From the NCBI RefSeq assembly GCF_003148565.1, contig NZ_QGGL01000007.1, forward strand, positions 62,001-126,000: 64,000 nucleotides of DNA, in the 5' to 3' direction. The notes beneath the pieces were generated by a model. It did not search any database, was not told the origin of the DNA, and saw only the letters and a program-made list of their open reading frames with translations. Shown here piece by piece: positions 34,554 through 42,569 of the stretch; positions within the stretch are counted from its first letter, which is position 1, and the number at the start of each line of letters is the position of its first letter. Position numbers and translations under genes: made by a program. Origin of the DNA: Tumebacillus permanentifrigoris. Lineage in GTDB: Bacteria > Bacillota > Bacilli > Tumebacillales > Tumebacillaceae.

Positions 34554-36146
34554 TTGAATACTCGTCTACAACAATTTCTCGACAATATGGTGCCACGCAT
34601 CGCGGACTTGCATAAGCGTTCCAACGATGCCTATTGGAAAGCGACGACCACAGGGAACCCCGCTGATGAGGAGAGATACGCCGATCTCCGCTCCCAACTG
34701 CTGAAGTTGTATGCAGACCGGGAGGCGTTTGCCGACTTGAAGGAGATGCGCGAGTCGGGTCAGGTCACGGAACCCTTGCTCGCTCGTCAGCTCGACGTGC
34801 TCTACACGCAATTTGCCGAACAGCAGATCGACGAGGCGGACATCGAGGAACTGGTGCGCCGCGAGACGGAGATCGAGGGTCGGTTCACGATGTACCGAGC
34901 GACGATCGACGGGGAAAAAGTCTCGGACAATGAAATCCACGACATCCTCGCCAACGTCACAGACAGCGAAAAACGCCGTGCGGCGTGGGAAGCAAGCAAG
35001 CAGATCGGCCCGGAAGTCGCAGGCAAAGTGGTGGAACTGGTGAAGTTCCGCAACCAGATTGCGAGCAAACTCGGGTACGCGAACTACTATGAGATGAGCT
35101 TGGAGTTCCAAGAGATCGACAAGCAGGAGCTCTTTGACGTGCTCGGTCAATTGGAAGCGGCGACCCGTGCGCCTTTTGCCGCCATGAAAGCAGAGTTGGA
35201 TGCAGAATTGGCCGCTCGGTGTGGGATCGCGCCTGATGAGATGCGTCCGTGGCATTATGCCGACCCGTTCTTCCAAGAGGCCCCGGCTTCCGAGGCGGTC
35301 GATCTCAACCAGTTCTTCGCAGCGCAAGACGTCGTCGCGCTCTCGAAGGTCTACTTTGACGGCGTAGGGCTGGACATTCAGGACATCCTCGACCGCTCCG
35401 ACCTGTACGAGCGCGAGGGCAAAAACCAGCACGCCTACTGCACCGACATCGACCGGGAGGGCGATGTGCGCATCCTGTGCAATGTACGTCCCAACGAATA
35501 CTGGATGGCGACGATGCTCCATGAACTCGGGCATGGCGTGTACGACAAAAACTACGATGAGCAGTTGCCGTGGCTGTTGCGCGGGATTGCGCACATCCTG
35601 ACCACCGAAGCGATTGCGATGCTGTTCGGCCGTCTGACCAAGGACGCAGACTGGTTGACCAAGATCGCGGGTGTACCTGCTGAGCAGGCGCAAGCGGTAT
35701 CCTCCGAAGTGGCGAAACAGTTGACGCGGGCGATGCTGATCTTTGTCCGTTGGGGCTTGGTGATGACGCACTTCGAGCGCGACATGTACCAGAACCCCGA
35801 TCAAGACTTGAACACGCTGTGGTGGGACTATGTCGAGCGCTTCCAGATGGTGAAGCGTGTCGAAGGCCGCAACGCCCCAGATTGGGCGGCCAAGATCCAC
35901 CTCGGGACCGCGCCGGTCTACTACCAGAACTACATCCTCGGCGAACTCTGCGCGTCGCAATTCCTCGCCGCGATGGAGCGCGACCTGCAGTTGACCTCCG
36001 TCACCCAAGACCCGCGCATCGGGCAATGGCTGACCGACAAGGTCTTCAAGCCTGGCGCACGCTACCAATGGAACGAGATGATCACGCAAGCGACAGGTCT
36101 GCCCCTGACCCCGAAGTTCTTCGTCGAGCAGTTCGTTACCGCCTGA
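34554..36146 (+). CDS. Zinc metallopeptidase of the M2/M3 clan (ACE-like)
   Basis: A 530-residue cytosolic protein with HELGH at residues 323-327 (ATMLHELGHGVYDKNY) and a downstream Glu in HILTTEAIAMLFGRL, spacing as in M2/M3 gluzincins. The segments RPWHYADPFFQEAP and LNTLWWDYVERFQ resemble bacterial proteins annotated as M2 peptidases (angiotensin-converting-enzyme relatives), so a peptidyl-dipeptidase or carboxypeptidase role is likely. There is no signal peptide. The start is TTG at 34554, 7 bases after GGAGGT; an upstream in-frame ATG at 34539 would place the ribosome site inside the gene. A TGATACAAT extended -10 near 34501 may drive it. Confidence 0.87.
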   Translation: MNTRLQQFLDNMVPRIADLHKRSNDAYWKATTTGNPADEERYADLRSQLLKLYADREAFADLKEMRESGQVTEPLLARQLDVLYTQFAEQQIDEADIEELVRRETEIEGRFTMYRATIDGEKVSDNEIHDILANVTDSEKRRAAWEASKQIGPEVAGKVVELVKFRNQIASKLGYANYYEMSLEFQEIDKQELFDVLGQLEAATRAPFAAMKAELDAELAARCGIAPDEMRPWHYADPFFQEAPASEAVDLNQFFAAQDVVALSKVYFDGVGLDIQDILDRSDLYEREGKNQHAYCTDIDREGDVRILCNVRPNEYWMATMLHELGHGVYDKNYDEQLPWLLRGIAHILTTEAIAMLFGRLTKDADWLTKIAGVPAEQAQAVSSEVAKQLTRAMLIFVRWGLVMTHFERDMYQNPDQDLNTLWWDYVERFQMVKRVEGRNAPDWAAKIHLGTAPVYYQNYILGELCASQFLAAMERDLQLTSVTQDPRIGQWLTDKVFKPGARYQWNEMITQATGLPLTPKFFVEQFVTA

Positions 36147-36160
36147 CTATAACCGCTCAG

Positions 36161-36196
36161 AAAAAAGACCCAGCCACGCGTGGCCGGGTCTTTTTT
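36161..36196. terminator. Bidirectional terminator between convergent genes
   Basis: AAAGACCCAGCCACG/CGTGGCCGGGTCTTT stem with A-run and T-run; stops the peptidase gene and the histidine kinase gene. Confidence 0.9.
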
Positions 36197-36198
36197 GC

Positions 36199-37560
36199 CT
36201 ACTTCGGTAGTTTCACAGTGATCGTGGTTCCCTGTCCCTTGGTGCTCTGCACGTCGAGGATGCCGCCGTGCTCGCGGATGATCTTGGAGGAGACGGTGAG
36301 ACCGAGGCCGGTGCCTTCGGTCTTGGTGGAGTAAAACGGGCTGCCGAGGTTGGCGACTTCCTCCTCTGTCATCCCGATCCCCGTATCCTGAATCGAGGCG
36401 ATCACGTACTTGCCTTCGACGCGGGTGTGGATCGTCAGCGTTCCGGTGATGTTCATCGCTTCGAAGGCGTTCTGCATCAAGTTCAAGAGCACTTGCTGAA
36501 TCGCTTCCTTGTGCATCAGCACGGTGGGCAATTCAGCGAGATCGGTCACGACGTTGATGTTGCGCAACGTCGCTTGGTTCTGCACGAGCACCAAGAGACG
36601 CTCGATCACCCCATTCAAGTCCGCGCGCTCGCGGGTGACATCAGACGGCTTGGTCATCAGCAGGAAGTCGCGAATGATCTTCTCCATCCGGTCGACTTCC
36701 TCGACCATGATCCGCGTGTACTCGCGAATCTCCGCGTTGCCCTGCTCGACTTTGAAACGGTGTTCGAACAACTGCAGAAAGCCCTTGATCGAGGTCAGCG
36801 GGTTGCGGATTTCATGCGCCGTCGCCGCGGCCAGTTGGCCGACGACCGCGAGTTTCTCCGACTGGATGATCTCGCGCTGAAACTTTTTGTTCTCCGTGAC
36901 ATCAGCAAAACACAACATGTGTCCGACCGGTTGCTCGTTCTCGTCGAGCAACTCCGTCCATTCAAAGTCGCCCAAGATGCGGTCGTCGCGCTTCAACTCC
37001 ACGAACTGCCGCGTCGTGATCTGCTCGAACAAGTCCTGTCCTTGCTCGGGCTCTAAACGCTCCAGCACGTCCAGCACCGAGTCGCCGATCAATTGCTTCT
37101 CTGAATCCTGCATAAACTCACAACCGCGCGGGTTGATCTCCTGCAAGTAGCCATCGGTGCTGAACACGAGGATCGCACGCGGGTCGGCCTGAATCATGTA
37201 ACGATATCGCGAATGCAAACTGACAGTGGCGACTTCCCTGTCGAGCGTGTCGATCCGGAAGCGCAAGTTGAACAGCGCCACGGCTCCGACGCTGAGGAAC
37301 AACAGATGAATCACAATCGGTACGACCGGTATCTTCGAAAGATGGGCAAAGCCATCCGGAATCAAACCCATCAAGGCGGAGCGGTGCAACGCCAACAAGA
37401 GATAGCCTAGCGTCAATGCCAACGCTACACCCGAGAATGCTCCCTCGATCGCCCGGATGCTATTCGATGTAGAGTGTCTGCGCTTTTGCATAAACAACCA
37501 CATGACACCCCACCAGACCACCGTGTTTACCCAATAGAAGCCAAAGGCGAGGATCGTCAT
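36199..37560 (-). CDS. Membrane sensor histidine kinase with PAS domain (KinB/KinC-like)
   Basis: A 453-residue kinase. About four membrane helices fill residues 1-115 (MTILAFGFYWVNTVVWWGVM...), followed by a PAS domain (~135-235, DPRAILVFSTDGYLQEINPRG), a HisKA dimerisation helix with the phospho-acceptor His in ATAHEIRNPLTSIKGFLQ, and a HATPase domain with NAFEAM, DTGIGM and GTGLGL boxes. No response regulator gene is adjacent, as expected for kinases feeding the sporulation phosphorelay; that assignment is inference. The start at 37560 is set by AGGAGGG. Confidence 0.9.
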   Translation of the reverse strand: MTILAFGFYWVNTVVWWGVMWLFMQKRRHSTSNSIRAIEGAFSGVALALTLGYLLLALHRSALMGLIPDGFAHLSKIPVVPIVIHLLFLSVGAVALFNLRFRIDTLDREVATVSLHSRYRYMIQADPRAILVFSTDGYLQEINPRGCEFMQDSEKQLIGDSVLDVLERLEPEQGQDLFEQITTRQFVELKRDDRILGDFEWTELLDENEQPVGHMLCFADVTENKKFQREIIQSEKLAVVGQLAAATAHEIRNPLTSIKGFLQLFEHRFKVEQGNAEIREYTRIMVEEVDRMEKIIRDFLLMTKPSDVTRERADLNGVIERLLVLVQNQATLRNINVVTDLAELPTVLMHKEAIQQVLLNLMQNAFEAMNITGTLTIHTRVEGKYVIASIQDTGIGMTEEEVANLGSPFYSTKTEGTGLGLTVSSKIIREHGGILDVQSTKGQGTTITVKLPK

Positions 37561-37669
37561 ACAAACCCTCCTAAGCGGGATGTTACTACATAGGATTCGC
37601 GGTCTGGCCATCTATTTCCTGCGATTTCTAAATCAGATCGTCAAAAATTGAAAAATCTGACCTAAAGTA

Positions 37670-38437
37670 TTAATAGCGCAACTTGATCAAGAGGTTGCGA
37701 ATTTGCTCATCATGCACGAGCACATCGTCGTAATACTTGTTCGTGATCACCGTCAACGCCACATCGTGGTAGAAGAAGTCGAGGAAAAACTGCACGAACT
37801 GCGGCGAGGCTGTCATCACGCCCTTCATCTCCCCACCGTGGAAGATCGCGAGCAGAATCCGGGCCTCGTCCACGATCATCAGCCGCCAGCGCTCCAGCGA
37901 GTGACGCTCTCGCTCCGGCACCGGGAACGTCGTCAAGGCTTGCAGCGAGGTGCGAACGGAACCCAACGACAGCACCTCCACGTGTACCCCCTCCGCTTCC
38001 TTTTGTTCCAAAAAAGGGCGGAGCGCTTCAAATTCGTCCGCCCAGAGCGAGAGCCGGATGGAGGAGGACGCTTTTTTCACCCATTCCTCCATCGTCAACA
38101 GCATCGAACGGTCTTCCTTGAGCATCCAGACGCGGTCGTCCACTTCGGGACGGTCCTCGCGGTAGGTGTCGCGCAGCTGGGCGACATTTTGGTAGAAGTT
38201 CTGGGTCAGCGCGTTGATGACGATCTCGATGTCCACCGCTTGGTACTCGCTTTTGTTGCCGCTCATCGATTCGAGGAGGATGCCTTTGTCGACGAGGCGG
38301 TGCAGAACTTCGTAGATCTTGCCGCGCGGGACGCCGGAGTCTTTGGCGAGCGCGTAGCCAGTCATCGGTTTGCCTGCGTGGTGCAGCGTCTCGTAGACTT
38401 TGTTCTCGTAGTCGGTGAAGCCAAAGCGTGTGAGCAT
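37670..38437 (-). CDS. TrmB-family transcriptional regulator
   Basis: A 255-residue protein. Residues 1-75 form a winged helix (FGFTDYENKVYETLHHAGKPMTGYALAKDSGVPRGKIYEVLHRL), the hallmark of TrmB-type regulators, which are better known in archaea as sugar-responsive. The remaining ~180 residues form the C-terminal effector-binding domain with a PLD-like appearance (SIRLSLWADEFEALRPFLE). It begins 7 bases after the argS stop, with AGGAG overlapping argS's end, so it is probably co-transcribed with argS. Effector and targets are unknown. Confidence 0.87.
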   Translation of the reverse strand: MLTRFGFTDYENKVYETLHHAGKPMTGYALAKDSGVPRGKIYEVLHRLVDKGILLESMSGNKSEYQAVDIEIVINALTQNFYQNVAQLRDTYREDRPEVDDRVWMLKEDRSMLLTMEEWVKKASSSIRLSLWADEFEALRPFLEQKEAEGVHVEVLSLGSVRTSLQALTTFPVPERERHSLERWRLMIVDEARILLAIFHGGEMKGVMTASPQFVQFFLDFFYHDVALTVITNKYYDDVLVHDEQIRNLLIKLRY

Positions 38438-38443
38438 CGGGTC

Positions 38444-40165
38444 TTACATCTCCTGCGGCGCTTGCAAACCGAGCAAGTGCAACGAGGTGCGCAGCACTTG
38501 TACAGTTGCCGCGACGAGGTGCAGACGGGAGAGCGTGATCGCTTCGTCTTCGTCCAGCACGCGGACATGTGCGTAGAATTTGTTGAACGCTTGGGCGAGG
38601 TCGATCACGTACTTGCCGAGCACCGACGGGTCGAAGTCAGCGCCTGCACGTTGGATGATGTTCGGGAAGTTCAGGAGCATCGTGACGACCGCCCAGGACT
38701 CCGCACCTTCGAGTGCGCCCGCGGCGAGTTCGACGGTGCCGCTGTTTTTCGCGCTGTAGTCCGCTTTGCGCAGGATCGAGCAGGCACGAGCGTGGGTGTA
38801 TTGCACATACGGGCCCGTTTCACCTTCGAAGGTCAGCATGTCTTCCAACGAGAAGTTGATGTCATTCAGGCGGAAGTTTTTCAGATCGTGGAAGATGACC
38901 GCCCCGACGCCGACCGCTTTTGCCACTTCGTCTGCGTTGGCGAGGTTCGGGTTTTTCTCCTTGATCACGTTGCGGACATCGTCGATCGCCTGTTGGAGCA
39001 CTTCATCCAGCAGTACGACTTTGCCTTTGCGGGTGGACATTTTTTTCCCGTCTTTGAGCATCATGCCAAACGGGATGTGGTGCATCTCCTGCGCCCACTC
39101 GAAGCCCATTTTTTCCAAGACTTTAAAGACTTGCTTGAAGTGCAGGCGCTGTTCGCCGCCGACGACGTAGAGGGCTTTGGCGAAGTTGTAGTTTTCATGG
39201 CGGTAGAGGGCCGCTGCGAGGTCACGGGTGGCGTACAGGGTCGCACCGTCCGACTTTTTGATCAGGCTCGGCGGCATGTCGAATTCTTCGAGCTTGACGA
39301 CGAGGGCGCCCTCATCCTCGACGAGCAGACCTTTCGCTTCCAGCATGTCGACGACGCGATCCATTTTGTCGTTGTAGAACGCTTCGCCGTGGAGCGAGTC
39401 GAATTTGATGCCCATGAGCTCGTAGGTTTTGTTGAATTCCTTGAGCGATTCGTCGCGGAACCACTGCCAGAGCGCTTGTGCTTCGGAGTCGCCGTCTTCG
39501 AGTTTTTTGAACCATTCACGGCCTTGTTCTTCGAGGGTCGAGTCGTTCGCCGCTTCTTCGTGGAATTTCACGTACAGGCGGAGCAGCGCGGGGATCGGCG
39601 CTTGGCGCACTTCTTCCTCGGTGCCCCACTTTTTGTAGGCGACGATCAGTTTGCCGAACTGGGTGCCCCAGTCGCCGAGGTGGTTGATGCGCACCGACTT
39701 GTAGCCGAGTTTGTCGAGGATGTTCGCCAGTGCGTTCCCGATGACGGTGGAGCGCAGGTGGCCCATCGAGAAGGGTTTGGCGATGTTCGGCGAGGACAGG
39801 TCGATCGTGACATGCGCGCCTTGTCCGAGGTCAGACGCACCAAATTGTTCACCGGTGCTGAGGATCGTCGCGATCACATCGCGCATCACCGCTGCTTGGT
39901 CGAGGAAGAAATTGATATAGGCGCCGACGACTTCGATCTTGGCGACCGGGGCGTTGGCCGCTTGGAGGGCTGGTTCGAGTTGCTCCTTGAGTTCCGCTGC
40001 GATCACCGGCGGGGCTTTGCGCAGAGTCTTCGCCAGTTGGAAGCACGGGAACGCGATGTCTCCCATCTTGGAGTCTTTCGGGGTTTCCATGAGGCGGACG
40101 ATTTCGGATGCTTCCAGATTGACAATCGGAGCGAGGACGCTCGCGATTTGATTTTTGTACGACAT
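38444..40165 (-). CDS. argS: Arginyl-tRNA synthetase
   Basis: A 573-residue class I synthetase charging tRNA-Arg. The N-terminal Add-1 domain is followed by the HIGH-type motif in SSPNIAKPFSMGHLRST, and the KMSKS position is occupied by KKMSTRKGKVV. The C-terminal anticodon-binding DALR domain ends near LLGLQAPQEM, the canonical end with an aromatic or aliphatic residue next to Met. The ATG at 40165 follows AAAAGG; the longer frame runs through the T-box leader and is not coding. It is controlled by a T-box antiterminator and followed by a TrmB-family gene. Confidence 0.96.
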   Translation of the reverse strand: MSYKNQIASVLAPIVNLEASEIVRLMETPKDSKMGDIAFPCFQLAKTLRKAPPVIAAELKEQLEPALQAANAPVAKIEVVGAYINFFLDQAAVMRDVIATILSTGEQFGASDLGQGAHVTIDLSSPNIAKPFSMGHLRSTVIGNALANILDKLGYKSVRINHLGDWGTQFGKLIVAYKKWGTEEEVRQAPIPALLRLYVKFHEEAANDSTLEEQGREWFKKLEDGDSEAQALWQWFRDESLKEFNKTYELMGIKFDSLHGEAFYNDKMDRVVDMLEAKGLLVEDEGALVVKLEEFDMPPSLIKKSDGATLYATRDLAAALYRHENYNFAKALYVVGGEQRLHFKQVFKVLEKMGFEWAQEMHHIPFGMMLKDGKKMSTRKGKVVLLDEVLQQAIDDVRNVIKEKNPNLANADEVAKAVGVGAVIFHDLKNFRLNDINFSLEDMLTFEGETGPYVQYTHARACSILRKADYSAKNSGTVELAAGALEGAESWAVVTMLLNFPNIIQRAGADFDPSVLGKYVIDLAQAFNKFYAHVRVLDEDEAITLSRLHLVAATVQVLRTSLHLLGLQAPQEM

Positions 40166-40191
40166 GTGTACACACACCTTTTCTAATAAAA

Positions 40192-40412
40192 TAAAAAAAG
40201 CTCTCGTCTCGTAAGAGACGAGAGCTGTCACTCCCGCGGTACCACTCTTGTTGCTCCTGCTTGAAGATCTTGACTGTTCAAGCAAAAAGCCGCTTTGCTG
40301 CTGTAACGGGCAAACCCGGCCCACTCTAAGGGGAGAGGGCATCTCCGAGGTGCGTTTCTCCATGCAAGCTGCCGACCGGGCTCCCACTGTCCCCGGCTCG
40401 CTGTGTGTCACG
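40192..40412 (-). promoter_or_regulatory. T-box riboswitch controlling argS
   Basis: On the minus strand the leader contains the T-box sequence AAGAGTGGTACCGCGG (40234-40249), which base-pairs with the uncharged tRNA acceptor end. Downstream is a terminator of stem AGCTCTCGTCTC/GAGACGAGAGCT (40199-40226) followed by seven T. Upstream G/C-rich segments form Stem I and the middle stems. The specifier should be an Arg codon; a CGC followed by A lies in the Stem I region, but I could not fold it well enough to fix it. A TACTAT -10 near 40424-40429 probably starts the transcript. Confidence 0.92.
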
Positions 40413-40483
40413 CAGGATGGATAGTATCCTCTTCATCGATGTTCTTGACTTATTATATCCAGACGCATGACGGGATGCAACTT

Positions 40484-40759
40484 TTACCGCTTGTGCAAAT
40501 TGGGCTTGTACTCCTGTTCGTCAACGATTCGCGTGCGCTTGACATAGTTGTTGTACGTGCGGCGAAACAGCGAGAACGTTCCGACTGCGACGGCGAGATC
40601 GTCCGTATAGCCGAGCAGGAGGATAAAGTCCGGGATCAAGTCGATCGGCGAGAGGATGTAGAGCACTCCACCTGCGATCAGCAGTTTGTCACGCAGCGGA
40701 GTGACAGGGTCTTGAAACATTCCGAGCGCGTTTTGAAAAAAGTTAGGCTTGTTGGACAT
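40484..40759 (-). CDS. DUF1232 (YkvA-like) small membrane protein
   Basis: A 91-residue protein with the DUF1232 core LRDKLLIAGGVLYILSPIDLIPDFILLLGYTDD, where SPIDLIPD is the family hallmark, in a two-helix hydrophobic hairpin. It is followed by a basic tail (RTYNNYVKRTRIV). Function unknown; found across Bacteria. A GGGGGAA ribosome site lies before the ATG. It sits between the fumarase gene and the argS leader. Confidence 0.88.
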   Translation of the reverse strand: MSNKPNFFQNALGMFQDPVTPLRDKLLIAGGVLYILSPIDLIPDFILLLGYTDDLAVAVGTFSLFRRTYNNYVKRTRIVDEQEYKPNLHKR

Positions 40760-40847
40760 GGTAGGTTCCCCCGTTTTCTCGTGTCTTTACCTAGTATGTA
40801 CGTACAAGCCGCGCAAAAGTTGCCCTCCGTGCCCAGATAATCTCGTC

Positions 40848-40882
40848 AAAAAAGCCCCCGTCCGCGTGGACGAGGGCTTGTT
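40848..40882 (-). terminator. Terminator of the fumarase gene
   Basis: AAGCCCTCGTCC/GGACGGGGGCTT stem then six T on the minus strand. Confidence 0.8.
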
Positions 40883-40887
40883 GCTGC

Positions 40888-42417
40888 TTAGAATACTTTC
40901 GCTGCGAAGTCGGAGAGTTTGTTCAGCGACTCTGCTTCCACATCCGCGTGGAGCGAGTTGCCGTGCGAGTCCATCGTGACGATCGCTGCGAAACCTTCGA
41001 CGTCGAGGTGCCACATCGCTTCTGGCACGCCGAATTCCATCAGATCGACGCCTTTGACTTTTTTCACGCATCGCGCGTAGTATTGCGCCGCACCGCCGAT
41101 CGCATTCAGGTAGACAGCCCCGTGCTCCTGCAGACCTTTCAGCGTCTTCGGACCCATGCCGCCCTTGCCGATCACCGCGCGCAGGCCGAACTTTTTGATG
41201 ATGTCCGCTTGGTACGGCTCCTCGCGCGACGAAGTGGTCGGGCCTGCTGCCTTCACATGCCACTCCCCGCTGTCGTCTTGCAGCATAACCGGCCCACAGT
41301 GGTAGATCACGCCGCCGTTCAGGTCGACCGGGGTGTTGTGCTCCGGCTCGATCATGTATTTATGGAACGCGTCACGGCCTGTGTGCATCTCGCCGTTCAG
41401 GATGACCACGTCGCCAACTTTCAGGTCACGGATCTGCGCTTCGGAGATCGGAGCTTGCAGCACGACCGTGCGTGCCCCCTCGCCTTTTGATTCGCGCTTG
41501 GTGGTGTCGATCGCGTCGACCGTCTCCTTGTACTGCCATTCCTTAATCGCGCCCGTCTGCGCATCAAGCACCACGCCGAGACGACGATACGCCCAACAAT
41601 TGTAGGCAACCGAGACATAGAACGAAGCCGGGAGACGGTTCATCACGCCGACTTTGCAACCGAGCAGCGACACTTTGCCGCCGAAGCCCATCGTGCCGAC
41701 GCCGAGGTGGTTGGCGGTCTCCATGATGTAGTCTTCCAGCTTCGCGAGATCAGGAATCGGGTTCACATCGTCCACGCGGCGGAACAGTTGCTCCTTCGCC
41801 AGCGTATAGCCCGACGTGCGGTCGCCGCCGATGCCTACACCGATGAAACCAGCGGAGCAGCCTTGGCCTTGTGCTTGGTAAACCGCGTGCAGGATGCACT
41901 TGCGGATGCCGTCGAGGTCACGGCCGGCCTTGCCGAGCCCTTCCAGTTCGGTCGGGAGGGCGTACTGGATGTTTTTGTTCTCGCAGCCGCCGCCTTTGAG
42001 GATCAGCTTGACTTCGACATCGTCGCGCTCCCATTGGTCAAAGTGGATGACCGGGGTTCCTGGGCCTAAGTTGTTGCCGGAATTCTCACCGGTCAGCGAG
42101 TCGACAGAGTTTGGACGCAACTTGCCGACCTTGGTCGCTTCTGTGATCGCTTCGAGAATCTGTTTTTTCATCACGATCTGGTTCGCACCGACCGGGACAT
42201 GGATGTGGAACGTCGGCATCCCGGTGTCTTGGCAGATCGGCGACTCTTCCTCCTGTGCCATCACGATGTTCTCCGCGATCGTGTCCAGAGCCAGCGAGGA
42301 GCGGTTGCCGATCTCCTCCGCCAGACGCGCCTTGGTTACGGCGACGCGAACGTCAGACGGGAGGTTGGTCGAGGTCTCGATGATCAGTTTGAGCATGGAT
42401 TCTTTGAATTGTTGCAT
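40888..42417 (-). CDS. Class I fumarate hydratase (iron-sulfur)
   Basis: A 509-residue protein with the alpha and beta halves of class I fumarases fused, as in E. coli FumA/FumB. Cys62 (SPICQDTGMPTF), Cys145 (KGGGCENKN) and Cys187 (GQGCSAGFIG) are the likely [4Fe-4S] ligands; TGRDAFHKYM and GPTTSSREEPYQADIIKKFG mark the beta half. It interconverts fumarate and malate in the TCA cycle and is oxygen-sensitive in the family. AAGGGG precedes the ATG. Its -10 box is framed by a perfect 10-base inverted repeat, suggesting repressor control. Confidence 0.94.
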   Translation of the reverse strand: MQQFKESMLKLIIETSTNLPSDVRVAVTKARLAEEIGNRSSLALDTIAENIVMAQEEESPICQDTGMPTFHIHVPVGANQIVMKKQILEAITEATKVGKLRPNSVDSLTGENSGNNLGPGTPVIHFDQWERDDVEVKLILKGGGCENKNIQYALPTELEGLGKAGRDLDGIRKCILHAVYQAQGQGCSAGFIGVGIGGDRTSGYTLAKEQLFRRVDDVNPIPDLAKLEDYIMETANHLGVGTMGFGGKVSLLGCKVGVMNRLPASFYVSVAYNCWAYRRLGVVLDAQTGAIKEWQYKETVDAIDTTKRESKGEGARTVVLQAPISEAQIRDLKVGDVVILNGEMHTGRDAFHKYMIEPEHNTPVDLNGGVIYHCGPVMLQDDSGEWHVKAAGPTTSSREEPYQADIIKKFGLRAVIGKGGMGPKTLKGLQEHGAVYLNAIGGAAQYYARCVKKVKGVDLMEFGVPEAMWHLDVEGFAAIVTMDSHGNSLHADVEAESLNKLSDFAAKVF

Positions 42418-42461
42418 GGTCTTCTATCCCCTTTATGAAGCGGGTGCAAGCCCGCAGGTTC

Positions 42462-42500
42462 CGTAGAAACATCGTCTCCTATTATAAAACTGTTTCTACG
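42462..42500 (-). promoter_or_regulatory. Inverted-repeat operator around the fumarase -10 box
   Basis: CGTAGAAACA (42462-42471) and TGTTTCTACG (42491-42500) are perfect inverted arms 19 bases apart. A perfect TATAAT on the minus strand (42481-42486) lies between them, so bound protein would block or bend the promoter. It could also fold in RNA only in part. Confidence 0.55.
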
Positions 42501-42529
42501 AGATTTCACCCCTTTGTAAGCGATCGAAC

Positions 42530-42562
42530 AAAAAAGAGACCGGTCAGTTCCTCCGGTCTCTC
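42530..42562 (-). terminator. Terminator of murC
   Basis: AGAGACCGG/CCGGTCTCT stem followed by six T on the minus strand, shortly after the murC stop. Confidence 0.85.
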
Positions 42563-42569
42563 CTCTCCC

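Noticed and set aside
34566-36089. 507-codon minus-strand open frame opposite the M2/M3 peptidase
   Set aside because: The plus strand carries HELGH and conserved peptidase sequence; the minus frame lacks any motif.
37703-40186. 827-codon plus-strand open frame opposite argS and the TrmB-family regulator
   Set aside because: It lies antisense to two clearly recognised genes, has no domain-like sequence, and is rich in Arg/His/Val/Phe as expected from the shadow of GC-rich coding DNA.
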